From positions 124,001 to 188,000 of the forward strand of contig UQSG01000001.1 of assembly GCA_900543695.1 (NCBI GenBank): a stretch of DNA of 64,000 nt, read 5' to 3'. Under the pieces are notes generated by a model. It saw only the letters and a program-made list of their open reading frames with translations, ran no database searches and had not been told where the DNA came from. This DNA is from an uncultured Clostridium sp. (GTDB lineage: Bacteria; Bacillota; Clostridia; UBA1212; UBA1255). The position numbers and the translations under genes were made by a program. Of the stretch, positions 24,664 to 32,460 are shown piece after piece; position 1 is the stretch's first letter, and each line of letters begins with the position of its first letter.

Positions 24664-24677
24664 CTAAATTGCTAAAG
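24646..24677. promoter_or_regulatory. Large inverted repeat over the his promoter (probable operator)
   Basis: Two nested pairs of arms share one centre at 24661.5: outer CTTTAGCA (24646-24653) with TGCTAAAG (24670-24677), and inner TTAGT (24656-24660) with ACTAA (24663-24667). The centre coincides with the -35 element. The inner arms resemble the ACTAGT-type half-sites of TrpR, so a TrpR/YerC-family repressor is the best guess. Confidence 0.7.
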
Positions 24678-24700
24678 TATTTTTGTGAATCAAATATCGC

Positions 24701-24793
24701 CTAAGTGCAGAGACGGATTGGCTGCGGCAGGTTCCACTGTTTCCAGATATACATCCGTATCCGGCGGTACAGCCCGCCGCATTTACCGCTCAT
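24701..24793 (-). pseudogene. Remnant of a group II intron-encoded reverse transcriptase/maturase
   Basis: A 30-codon open stretch contains LYRRIRMYIWKQWNLPQP. The RRIRMYIWKQW core closely matches the maturase domain end of group II intron proteins. No reverse transcriptase motifs, intron RNA domain V or further coding sequence is seen around it. It lies between the terminator of the DOMON-like gene and the his promoter. It is most likely the last scrap of an old insertion; a short chance match cannot be fully excluded. Confidence 0.5.
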
Positions 24794-24850
24794 GATTCCG
24801 GGCGGATTTGGGATCTGCACCCTTAAGAAATGTGCGCCGTCAGGAGCACA

Positions 24851-24895
24851 AAAGAAAACGCCCGTCTGCCTTTTGCGTGGCTTCGGACGGGCGTC
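24851..24895 (-). terminator. Rho-independent terminator after the DOMON/CBM9-like gene
   Basis: On the minus strand ACGCCCGTC and GACGGGCGT pair around a 19-base loop, followed by TTTTCTTTT. Confidence 0.75.
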
Positions 24896-24918
24896 TCGTT
24901 CCGATCACTCGGAATCAA

Positions 24919-25806
24919 TTATTTTTTCTTTTTCTTTGCTGCGATTCCTGCTATCACGGCAATAATAACTATAACGCCCACGACAATCAGGACAATCGCC
25001 CAGGTCGGGAATCCGCCTTCCGTATTGGAATCGGAATCAGCCGCGGGAGACGTTTCGGTAGCCGGCTTCGGCGTTGCGGTTGCAGAAGAAGCGGTTTCTG
25101 TCGGAGCTTCCGCCGCCTCAAGCGTCAGCGTTCCGAAGCCCAGCGTTCCGATATTCCAATCCGTAAGCTCGCCGGAAATGGCAGCAGCAACCTCTGCAGC
25201 AGCGCCGTCCTTCATGATTACGGCAAACGCAGAGCAAGCCATTTCTCCTGCGGAAAACGTGAAGTCCGTATCCGTAATACGAAACGCATCGATCGGAAGG
25301 AAAACTTCCGTCGTCTTGATCCCATCCGCGGAAGCGGAGGCAACCGTAACCTTCGACGTCACGTCTGCCAGCGTCGCATCTCCCTCCAGGCTTGCCAAAG
25401 CGGTGCTGTGGTTATGCAGCAATACAGTGCCGGAAGGCTGGATCGTCACGAAAAGTCCCTGCTGATCCGCTGACAGCTGACCGCCGGGATTACAGTTAAT
25501 CTGGATTTGAGAGGCGTCCTCAAGCGAATCCGCATACGAAATTGCAACATAAAGGCCCTTCTCAGACCAGGCAAAACGGTATGTAATCGGGCTTGACAGC
25601 GGCGCCAGCTCTGCCCATGTCAAGGTATTGTCCGCATTCATTTCAAACGCGTCGCCATATTCGCCCTCTGACACGGTGCCATCCACAACGGCATCTCCCG
25701 CTTTCGCGGTAGCGCTCATTGCAGAAGCCGCCGAAACAGAAAACGGCAGCACCATTGAAACGGCAACCGCCACACTTAAAATCGTCGCAAACAGTTTCTT
25801 TCTCAT
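24919..25806 (-). CDS. Membrane-anchored surface protein with DOMON/CBM9-like domain
   Basis: The protein (295 residues) has a signal peptide cut near SVSAAS, an extracellular beta domain, a Thr/Pro/Ser/Ala-rich linker (about 215-255), one membrane helix and a KKKKK tail. The ectodomain starts AVVDGTVSEGEYGDAFEM and has TYRFAWSEKGLYVAISYAD, the pattern of CBM9/DOMON-like sugar or heme-binding domains. The ligand is not evident. The end is a membrane anchor rather than LPxTG. I take ATG at 25806; a TTG one codon earlier is possible. It has a perfect-consensus promoter and a terminator, so it is a highly expressed single gene. Confidence 0.75.
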   Translation of the reverse strand: MRKKLFATILSVAVAVSMVLPFSVSAASAMSATAKAGDAVVDGTVSEGEYGDAFEMNADNTLTWAELAPLSSPITYRFAWSEKGLYVAISYADSLEDASQIQINCNPGGQLSADQQGLFVTIQPSGTVLLHNHSTALASLEGDATLADVTSKVTVASASADGIKTTEVFLPIDAFRITDTDFTFSAGEMACSAFAVIMKDGAAAEVAAAISGELTDWNIGTLGFGTLTLEAAEAPTETASSATATPKPATETSPAADSDSNTEGGFPTWAIVLIVVGVIVIIAVIAGIAAKKKKK

Positions 25807-25835
25807 CAACTATGCATTCCTTTCATTTTAAGCAA

Positions 25836-25864
25836 ATTATAGCATCCCCTTATCTGATTGTCAA
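25836..25864 (-). promoter_or_regulatory. Consensus sigma-A promoter of the DOMON/CBM9-like gene
   Basis: TTGACA (25864-25859) and TATAAT (25841-25836) are 17 bases apart on the minus strand, a perfect consensus match. Confidence 0.85.
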
Positions 25865-26121
25865 CTAAGTAAGTACAAATCAAAAAATTTTATGCTTGTT
25901 TTCTATGAACTAATTAATGAAAGATTTTCTTATTATTACAACTCTTTGCTTTGCCTGCCAGCATAGCAGGGCATTTGTTCCGCGGCCGATAAAGGAAACC
26001 GTTACTTTTTCCTTCTGCAAAAGCGCCGTGTATAAACATTGATCCTTTCGGAAATGATTTCAATATAGACTACAATGCTTTCAAAGCCGGATAATAGAAT
26101 GGATCCGATTCGGGCGTAAGC
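25865..26121. other. Divergent intergenic stretch, no gene seen
   Basis: The DNA is AT-rich near 25865-25960 and mixed after that. No open frame with a ribosome binding site, no tRNA and no strong hairpin was found. It separates divergent promoters for the surface protein and the signal peptidase locus. Confidence 0.5.
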
Positions 26122-26149
26122 TTGACAAAAGATGTGGTTCTATTATAAT
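26122..26149 (+). promoter_or_regulatory. Promoter of the signal peptidase locus
   Basis: TTGACA (26122-26127) and TATAAT (26144-26149) match consensus with a 16-base spacer, 35 bases before the start codon. Confidence 0.8.
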
Positions 26150-26183
26150 GTCAGATATAAAATTTTGATAAGGCCGTGATTTT

Positions 26184-26789
26184 TTGGATCGGAAGGATAA
26201 AGAAAATTTTAATATTGATTTTAAAAGCAGCAAGAATGCTTCCGATGACGACACGGAGCTTTCCTTTATGAATTTTTCCCTTTCGGCAAAGCGCACGCCG
26301 CCCCCGAAGGATGAAAAGCTTCTTTCGGAGCTTGATAAGATGTCTATTTTTGATTTCACGCAAAAGGAGAAACCTGCCGCGCCTGATGCCGATGCTGAAG
26401 CGCAGGAGCACGTCATAGAAGAAGTGTCGATAGAACCGGTTTCCGAGCGTGAGATTTGGGAGGAGACTCCGCAGGAGCCGGTGAAGGAAGAAGCGGAAGA
26501 GCTCCTCCGTCATGCTTTTTCACCGGAAGATTTGACCGAATATTCCGAGGAACCCCTTCCCGAGTCGGACGAGATAGAGATCGATGTCGTCAGCTGGGGC
26601 CAAAAGCCGACGCCTCCCGCGTCCGTACAGGCACCTCCCAAAAGCCCAATTTTTATCGACGATACGGCCTCCGCAGAACGGGAACGGCCGGTTCCCTCCG
26701 ATGACGATGTAGAAATCCGCTTCTGTGATTTTAAGCAGACTGCCGAACGCCGGATGGAGAAACAAAGAGAAAAGCAAAAAAAAAACTGA
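26184..26789 (+). CDS. Acidic disordered protein, probable N-terminal part of signal peptidase I
   Basis: This 201-residue zero-frame product starts at TTG, with AAGG about ten bases upstream. It has no known domain. It is rich in Glu, Asp, Pro and Ser, with blocks such as EEAEELLRHAF and EPLPESDEIEIDVVSW, and is predicted to be disordered. It ends in a very basic stretch (RRMEKQREKQKKN) encoded in part by ten consecutive A residues (26776-26785), then TGA. A shift of one base backward on that run continues directly into the membrane helix of signal peptidase. I read it as a cytoplasmic extension of that enzyme. Confidence 0.65.
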   Translation: MDRKDKENFNIDFKSSKNASDDDTELSFMNFSLSAKRTPPPKDEKLLSELDKMSIFDFTQKEKPAAPDADAEAQEHVIEEVSIEPVSEREIWEETPQEPVKEEAEELLRHAFSPEDLTEYSEEPLPESDEIEIDVVSWGQKPTPPASVQAPPKSPIFIDDTASAERERPVPSDDDVEIRFCDFKQTAERRMEKQREKQKKN

Positions 26790-27373
26790 TCCGCATTTTT
26801 AAAGAGATTGCCGTTTCCATCGGGATTTTTATTCTGATTTTCATCCTGATGGTTACTTTTAATATATATGTCCACCGGAAAAACCAGGTGTTCGGGAGTT
26901 CTATGGAGCCTACTCTGCATGAGGGGGACCGCGTTTATACGACGATGCTGCCCTATCTGTTCGGGGAACCCCAGATTGGTGATATCGTCATTGTAGATGT
27001 CAGTCTAACAGAGCCTCCAAGCTATTTCCATATGTTCGGTCAGGTGCTGCGGCGCAATGCCATCACAAATATGATTTTCGGCGAGGAAAACATCGATGTA
27101 GATACCTGCTGGATCAAGCGTGTGGTCGGCGTGGCAGGCGACGAGCTGAGATTTGAGGACCGAAAATTTTACCGCAACGGCGCTCTCGTGGAGGAGGATT
27201 ATATCAAAGATCAAAACGTTCTTACCTATCCCTCAGATACGACGATCATCGTTCCGGACGGCTGCGTTTATGTAATGGGTGACAATCGCAATGCAAGCAA
27301 GGACAGCCGCGATGCAACGGTCGGGCCCATTCCCGTTTATAAAATCATTGGAAAGATGTGGAAATCCTCCTGA
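26786..27373 (+). CDS. lepB: Signal peptidase I, read by -1 shift from the upstream frame
   Basis: This type I signal peptidase removes signal peptides outside the membrane. After LIRIFKEIAV comes one membrane helix (GIFILIFILMV), then the catalytic Ser in GSSMEPTLHEGD and the catalytic Lys in CWIKRVVGVAGD, followed by the GDNRNASKDSRD box. The first ATG in this frame (26849) would cut the membrane helix in half and has no ribosome binding site. The frame is open back through the A10 run. A -1 shift from the upstream frame would give one protein of 396 residues. Transcript slippage, ribosomal shifting or an assembly error in the homopolymer would all explain it. Confidence 0.85.
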   Translation: MIRIFKEIAVSIGIFILIFILMVTFNIYVHRKNQVFGSSMEPTLHEGDRVYTTMLPYLFGEPQIGDIVIVDVSLTEPPSYFHMFGQVLRRNAITNMIFGEENIDVDTCWIKRVVGVAGDELRFEDRKFYRNGALVEEDYIKDQNVLTYPSDTTIIVPDGCVYVMGDNRNASKDSRDATVGPIPVYKIIGKMWKSS

Positions 27374-27445
27374 GCAGTGCATAATCGCTTTGAAAGCTTC
27401 ATATAAATGCAACAAGCTTATATCGTGTATGAAGGGAGCTTTCAA

Positions 27446-28513
27446 ATGGATACAGAAAATATACATATCATAGATGAGGCATACGGTTTCAAGTCCGGCT
27501 GCTATCTGCAGACGCGAGAAGGAATCGTCTTCTCGGTTTCGTCTGCATCTCGTTCCGAATCGTATATTCTGAAGCCGTGCCTGGAACCGGCAGATCGGAA
27601 ATTTTTCACGTATGCCGTACATACGCATTTGAATGAAAATGGATTTTCAAATACCGACCGGATTCTCCGAACCTCCGCCGGCGGAATTTTTGTCGAATTG
27701 TGCGGCAGAATATACACCTGCTCCCGACTGCCGCAGGGCCGCCATTGCTGTGTGGAATACGAATCAGATCTGAAAAATGCCGCAGCGCTGCTCGCCGCCA
27801 TGCACAACGCATCCGCTGGTTTTACCTCTGCGCGCGCCGTAAAAATCATCGATTCTGTTTTGCCGGAAAAAGACGCCTCCGGCTATGTCCGAAATGAGCT
27901 CGGCGGGATCCTCCCGCTGTATGAGCACCGCAGCAGCGAGCTGGCTCGCTTCAAGCGTCTTGCCTCGCGCAGCAGAGGCAGATTTGACTACGAATATTTA
28001 TCCATCGCCGATTATTACTGCGGCATAGCCGAAGAAATGTGCAAAGCGCTTGCAGATTCGGACTATCTCGCTCTCTCCCAGGCGTATTCCGAGCGCGGCG
28101 CTGTTTGCCACAGGGACTACGCCTCCCACAATATCGTGCTTTGCACGGCAGCAAACGAGCCCTGCGAAAAGGCCCCGGAAAGCGCCGCAGGAGGGATCAT
28201 AAATTTTGACTGTGCAGCGATTGATCTGCCGCTTCTGGATCTCACTAATCTAATAAAGCGCAGAATGCGGAAATGCGGCTGGCGCCTCGCGGACGCCCAT
28301 ACGATTCTGAACAGCTATTGCCGGAACAGACCATTGTCCGCAGGTGAAATCGAAATCATTAAAATTATCCTGAATTTTCCCCAGAAGCTCTGGCGTATTG
28401 TTAATAAGTATTACAACAGCAGACGTTCCTGGTGCGAAAAAAGCTGTCTTATGAAACTCTCCGAGATCAAGAAGGAGCGTACGCAGATGAACGAGTTTAT
28501 AAAATCATTTTAA
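27446..28513 (+). CDS. CotS-like spore coat protein (phosphotransferase fold)
   Basis: This 355-residue protein belongs to the CotS/YsxE family of spore coat proteins, which share the aminoglycoside phosphotransferase fold. The catalytic-loop motif is CHRDYASHNIVL (HxDxxxxN type), and the metal-binding Asp is in INFDCAAIDLPLLDL. The end is basic (LWRIVNKYYNSRRSW). It implies the organism makes spores. The start at 27446 follows AAGGGAG; an ATG at 27407 lacks such a site. It converges on an rRNA methyltransferase gene with three bases between. Confidence 0.82.
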   Translation: MDTENIHIIDEAYGFKSGCYLQTREGIVFSVSSASRSESYILKPCLEPADRKFFTYAVHTHLNENGFSNTDRILRTSAGGIFVELCGRIYTCSRLPQGRHCCVEYESDLKNAAALLAAMHNASAGFTSARAVKIIDSVLPEKDASGYVRNELGGILPLYEHRSSELARFKRLASRSRGRFDYEYLSIADYYCGIAEEMCKALADSDYLALSQAYSERGAVCHRDYASHNIVLCTAANEPCEKAPESAAGGIINFDCAAIDLPLLDLTNLIKRRMRKCGWRLADAHTILNSYCRNRPLSAGEIEIIKIILNFPQKLWRIVNKYYNSRRSWCEKSCLMKLSEIKKERTQMNEFIKSF

Positions 28514-28516
28514 AAA

Positions 28517-29368
28517 TCAAGCCTTTAATCCATGCAGCCGGAGTCCGGCCTCGTATGCGACAAGCGTGGAGGCAAAGCCGACGTTCAAAGATTCGCAGCT
28601 TCCCAGCATGGGAATAATAACGGGCTCTGCCGCCGGAAGCGTTCTCCAGTATGGGGAAATGCCGGTATGCTCATTTCCTGCGACTACGGCGATCCGGCCG
28701 GTATAATCGACGTCATAATACGGCTTTTGTGCCGATAAATCGGTAAGGATCGTTTTAAAATGGTTTTTGACGAGCCACTCTCCCGTTTCTTCCATTCCCG
28801 CGTCTGCCAGAGGCAGCAGGAATGCCGCACCCAGACTAGAGCGGATGAGCCGGCTGTTGCTGAGGCGCACGCGGCGGTTCGTCGTAATGGCGGCGGCGCC
28901 TCCTGCGCAGTCTAGCGAGCGAAGAATAGAGCCGATATTTCCTGGCTGTTCCTGGCCGTCCAATATCATGACAAGCATGGAATCGGCAAGCGGCAGCGCC
29001 GGCAGCGGCAGGACCGTCTGCCTGGCAATCAGAAAACAGATGTCCGCCCCGTCTCTATCGCTGATTTTCCGGCAGGCTTTTGCCGATATTTCATAGGACT
29101 GGCCGGCATATTCCGTCATGCGGGAAATGATCTGCCGTTCCTGTCCCGTTATCCGTCCGGAGCGGAGCGCTTCTCCGTCGATAAAGAAATGCGATACCGG
29201 GATCCTGCCGCGGATCAGCTTCTCTGCGGCCCACAGACCCTCGCAGATAAAACTGCCGTCAGCCCCGGCCGTTCCTTTATTCGCCAGCAATTCTTTGGCA
29301 TAGCGCACCTCCTCAGAGGCGATTCCGCAAACCCTGCATTTTGATAGAATAGCTTCGTATGGTTCCAT
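28517..29368 (-). CDS. SpoU (TrmH) family RNA 2'-O-methyltransferase, copy 1
   Basis: This SPOUT-fold enzyme methylates a ribose 2'-OH in rRNA or tRNA using SAM. The 283-residue protein has the SpoU motifs in order: LDGQEQPGNIGSILRSLDCAG (motif 1), VVAGNEHTGI (motif 2) and IPMLGSCESLNVGFASTLVAYEA (motif 3, the knot). The N-terminal 100 residues form the substrate-binding domain. ATG at 29368 is chosen for its GAGG eight bases upstream. A second SpoU gene lies just before it, so the two are probably co-transcribed. The target nucleotide is unknown. Confidence 0.85.
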   Translation of the reverse strand: MEPYEAILSKCRVCGIASEEVRYAKELLANKGTAGADGSFICEGLWAAEKLIRGRIPVSHFFIDGEALRSGRITGQERQIISRMTEYAGQSYEISAKACRKISDRDGADICFLIARQTVLPLPALPLADSMLVMILDGQEQPGNIGSILRSLDCAGGAAAITTNRRVRLSNSRLIRSSLGAAFLLPLADAGMEETGEWLVKNHFKTILTDLSAQKPYYDVDYTGRIAVVAGNEHTGISPYWRTLPAAEPVIIPMLGSCESLNVGFASTLVAYEAGLRLHGLKA

Positions 29369-29372
29369 TTGT

Positions 29373-30137
29373 TTAACCTCTAAATGTCTGAAAATGCCAC
29401 TGCATGGCGATCCCTGCGGCAATCGTCAGGTTCAGAGAATCCACAGTGTCCAGATGACGGATCCTGAGCGGCGTGCCGATCTGCAGATAGCTGTCGTCAA
29501 GCCCGCGTGATTCGTTTCCGAATATCAAAGAATGCGGCCGCAGCAAAGCGCTGTCTGTGTCGGGGCAGTAACGATCCAAATCGCGGCCCTTGAGCATAAA
29601 GGGATAGAACTCCCGGCTTCCCGCTTCCGCGGCATATTCCGCAAAAGAAGCATAGGACTGGACACGAACGCGAAAAAAAGCCCCCATCGAGGCGCGAATC
29701 GTTTTGGGATCATAATAATCCGCCGCCGGCTCAATCACTGCGGCGTCAAAAATTCCAAAAGCAACCGCAGTCCGCAGAAGCGTGCCGAGATTTCCCATAT
29801 CCGACGGATTCACAAAAACGGCATGATGCTTCGCCGGATCCAGATTGTGCTTTGTCTTTGCAAAGACGCCCACAGCCAATACGCTTCCCTTGGGACAAAT
29901 TCTGGCGATCGTCTGGTCCTCTTCCCGGAAAGGAATGCCAAAGGCGCAGCATTTCTCTTTCAGAAGTGCTACGCCGCTGTTTCGTACGCTTTTTGATGAT
30001 ACAATGATCCGCTGGACCGTTTCCTGCGCATGCTCGATAAGCTCGATCGTAGGAAAAACGCCTTCCGTATAGGAATATGTAAAATCCTTTCTGTATGGTT
30101 TAATGCGCGGATACTGCGCTTCAGGCGACTGCTCCAT
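29373..30137 (-). CDS. SpoU (TrmH) family RNA 2'-O-methyltransferase, copy 2
   Basis: The 254-residue protein has a SPOUT domain with FVNPSDMGNLGTLLRTAVAFG (motif 1), IFGNESRGLDD (motif 2) and DSLNLTIAAGIAMQWHF (motif 3). It is not closely similar to copy 1 outside these motifs, so the two probably modify different sites. I place the start at ATG 30137. A TTG at 30191 would add 18 residues overlapping the upstream flavodoxin. Only four bases separate it from copy 1. Confidence 0.82.
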   Translation of the reverse strand: MEQSPEAQYPRIKPYRKDFTYSYTEGVFPTIELIEHAQETVQRIIVSSKSVRNSGVALLKEKCCAFGIPFREEDQTIARICPKGSVLAVGVFAKTKHNLDPAKHHAVFVNPSDMGNLGTLLRTAVAFGIFDAAVIEPAADYYDPKTIRASMGAFFRVRVQSYASFAEYAAEAGSREFYPFMLKGRDLDRYCPDTDSALLRPHSLIFGNESRGLDDSYLQIGTPLRIRHLDTVDSLNLTIAAGIAMQWHFQTFRG

Positions 30138-30144
30138 CGGATCT

Positions 30145-30699
30145 TTAATATTTGTAGATCGTCTTTCTTCGTTCGAATTCTTCCTGTTCAATCATCTTCT
30201 CCGCTTTATCGGCAATCTGCTGTGCCCACTCCGCCATATCGTTCAGGATCGCTTTTGTTTCAGACTCCTCGTCACACCAGATCGGTTCTACGCAGTGCTT
30301 CGTCCCCAGGATTACGGAGTCCTTCAGCCAGTCCTCCTCCAATTTTGCAAGCGCTTTGGTGTCTTCCTTCTCTCCCGTTGAAAACAGCGCGACTTTTCTG
30401 TCGTATATCTTTATTACATTGAAGAGGGTGTTATAAACGGGGTTATAAGAATCATACCATACCGGCGTTCCGATGAAAATGAGGTCGTAATCGCGCGGAT
30501 CCCATTTAAACGGAAAAATATCGGGTTTTTTCTTTCCCATTACCTCCATGCGGAGCTTCAGGTTGTTGAAAAAGCCGAAGCCTTTCACCTTCTTCACGCG
30601 GACCAGCCGTGCCATGTCGGCGTCAATTTTATCAGCGATGGCATGCGCGACCGCATCCGTATTTCCGTCTATGGAGCAATATAACACCAATTTCTTCAT
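30145..30699 (-). CDS. Flavodoxin-like protein
   Basis: The 184-residue protein starts MKKLVLYCSIDGNTDAVAHAI, where SIDGNT is the FMN phosphate loop. FIGTPVWYDSYNPVYNTLF and VALFSTGEKEDTKA are the other FMN-contacting loops. The C-terminal extension (about 150-184) is charged and helical. It resembles the flavodoxin family proteins of anaerobes that carry electrons to unidentified partners. It has its own promoter and leads the two SpoU genes. Confidence 0.83.
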   Translation of the reverse strand: MKKLVLYCSIDGNTDAVAHAIADKIDADMARLVRVKKVKGFGFFNNLKLRMEVMGKKKPDIFPFKWDPRDYDLIFIGTPVWYDSYNPVYNTLFNVIKIYDRKVALFSTGEKEDTKALAKLEEDWLKDSVILGTKHCVEPIWCDEESETKAILNDMAEWAQQIADKAEKMIEQEEFERRKTIYKY

Positions 30700-30750
30700 T
30701 CCAAAAGAAACTCCTTTCGAATTGGGGAATCAAAGCATAAATTTATTTAT

Positions 30751-30779
30751 AGATTACAATTTTTTGCGATTCTTGTCAA
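30751..30779 (-). promoter_or_regulatory. Promoter for the flavodoxin-SpoU genes
   Basis: TTGACA (30779-30774) and TAATCT (30756-30751) are 17 bases apart on the minus strand. The -35 element overlaps the dapB stop codon. Confidence 0.6.
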
Positions 30780-31549
30780 CCTATATTTTTGTATAGGCTG
30801 TCCATTCCGTAGAAGCCGGCAGGCTTGTCCCGCAGAAAGAAAGCGGCTTTCACGGCGCCGTCTGCAAACAGGTTCCGTGACATGGCCCGGTGGCTGATTT
30901 CGATGATTTCATTCTGCCCGGCAAAGATCACCTCATGGTCTCCTACGATATTGCCGCCGCGCACGGAAGAAATTCCGATTTCCGTTTTCTTCCGCTTTGC
31001 TCTTCTTGAATGCCTGTCGTATTCATAGCAGAACCGGTTCCCTTCCGCGTCATTGATGGCGTCCGCAATGGCAAGCGCCGTTCCGCTCGGGGCGTCCAAT
31101 TTTCTGTTATGGTGCTTTTCCACAATTTCGATATCGAAGTTTTCTCCGAGGAAGGCGGCGGCCTTTTTCGCCAGTTCTTTTATAAGGCAAATGCCGAGCG
31201 ACATGTTGGCAGACCAGAATACCGGAATTTCAGCCGACGCGGCGCGGAGCAGCTGCTCGTCCTCTTTAGAAAGCCCCGTCGTCGCAATAACCACCGGGAT
31301 TCTGCGGGAACGCGCAAAATTTAAAAGACCAAGGAGCGCCGCAGGATTGGAAAAGTCGATCATTACATCCGCACGTACAGCTTCCGGAATCTGCGGGAAG
31401 GCCGTATAAACCGGGAAGGGCGTATTCTGCGGCGCGGAAAGATCCACGCCGTAGGAAACGCGGGCACTGTCTGAAAACGAGGCGGCAATCGTTTCCGCCA
31501 CGACCTGCCCCATTTTTCCGTTACAACCGTTAATTGCAATGTTTATCAT
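30776..31549 (-). CDS. dapB: 4-Hydroxy-tetrahydrodipicolinate reductase
   Basis: DapB reduces hydroxy-tetrahydrodipicolinate on the path to lysine, diaminopimelate and, in spore formers, dipicolinate. The nucleotide loop INGCNGKMGQ is near the start. The catalytic motif EKHHNRKLDAPSGTAL (EKHH-KxDxPSGTA) is at about residues 150-165. At 257 residues it is full length. It overlaps dapA by four bases. Confidence 0.97.
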   Translation of the reverse strand: MINIAINGCNGKMGQVVAETIAASFSDSARVSYGVDLSAPQNTPFPVYTAFPQIPEAVRADVMIDFSNPAALLGLLNFARSRRIPVVIATTGLSKEDEQLLRAASAEIPVFWSANMSLGICLIKELAKKAAAFLGENFDIEIVEKHHNRKLDAPSGTALAIADAINDAEGNRFCYEYDRHSRRAKRKKTEIGISSVRGGNIVGDHEVIFAGQNEIIEISHRAMSRNLFADGAVKAAFFLRDKPAGFYGMDSLYKNIG

Positions 31550-32445
31550 TTGATTCCACCAATATTTCTGAAATTTTCAATTGCCGCAGCAAGTTTTTCC
31601 CTGTTTTCCGGCTTCATTCCGACAAGCGGGAGACGGCAGCCGCCGGCGCGGAGTCCGATCAAATTAAGCGCTTCCTTGACGGGAATCGGGTTTACCTCAC
31701 AGAATAACGCTTTTACCAGATCCTGGCAGGCAACCTGCATTTTCCAGGACTTCTCGATTTCTCCGTTCAGATATGCTTTCACCATATCGCTCATATAACG
31801 CGGCGCAATATTAGAAACCACCGATATCACGCCCAGCCCGCCTGCGCTCATCAGAAAATGTACGTATCCGTCTTCCCCCGAATAGAAATTCAGCTCGTCT
31901 CCGCAGCGCTTCACCGTTTCCGGAATCTGCAGCAAATTACATTCCTTCACCGCGTTGATGTTCGGAATTTTGCAGAGCCGTTCGAACGTCGCCGGCTCTA
32001 TATTGAGATTCGTTCTGCTGGGAACGTTGTATAGAATGATCGGCAGCGATACACTCTGGGCGATCGCTTTGAAGTGCTCATACAAACCGTTCTGCGTCGT
32101 TTTATTATAATACGGTGTAACAGAAAGAAGCGCGTCTGCACCGAGCGATTCTGCCTGCCGGCTCAGCGAAATGGCATGCTTCGTATCGTTGCTTCCCGTT
32201 CCCGCAATTACGGGAATCCTGCCGGCCGTCTTACGAACCGCATATTCAATGACGGACAGATGCTCCGAGTCCGGCATTGTGGACGCTTCTCCGGTCGTCC
32301 CGCAGATTACGATGGCATCCGTGCCGTTGTCAATCTGAAATTCAATCAGATCTCCGAGCGCATCATAATCCACCTCGTCGAAATTCTCACCTTTAAACGG
32401 CGTGACGATGGCAACAGCCGCGCCTGTAAAAATTTTCTGTTTCAC
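31546..32445 (-). CDS. dapA: 4-Hydroxy-tetrahydrodipicolinate synthase
   Basis: DapA condenses pyruvate with aspartate semialdehyde. The 299-residue TIM barrel has GTTGEASTM near residue 46, LSVTPYYNKTTQNG with the catalytic Tyr, PIILYNVPSRTN, and AVKECN, whose Lys forms the Schiff base. It sits between asd and dapB, in pathway order. Confidence 0.97.
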   Translation of the reverse strand: MKQKIFTGAAVAIVTPFKGENFDEVDYDALGDLIEFQIDNGTDAIVICGTTGEASTMPDSEHLSVIEYAVRKTAGRIPVIAGTGSNDTKHAISLSRQAESLGADALLSVTPYYNKTTQNGLYEHFKAIAQSVSLPIILYNVPSRTNLNIEPATFERLCKIPNINAVKECNLLQIPETVKRCGDELNFYSGEDGYVHFLMSAGGLGVISVVSNIAPRYMSDMVKAYLNGEIEKSWKMQVACQDLVKALFCEVNPIPVKEALNLIGLRAGGCRLPLVGMKPENREKLAAAIENFRNIGGIK

Positions 32446-32460
32446 TGAAGAATCTCCTCC

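Noticed and set aside
25846..25880. Second copy of the his-type operator at the DOMON-like promoter
   Set aside because: It shares only the TTAGTTGAC stretch around the -35 element; the outer arms and symmetry are missing.
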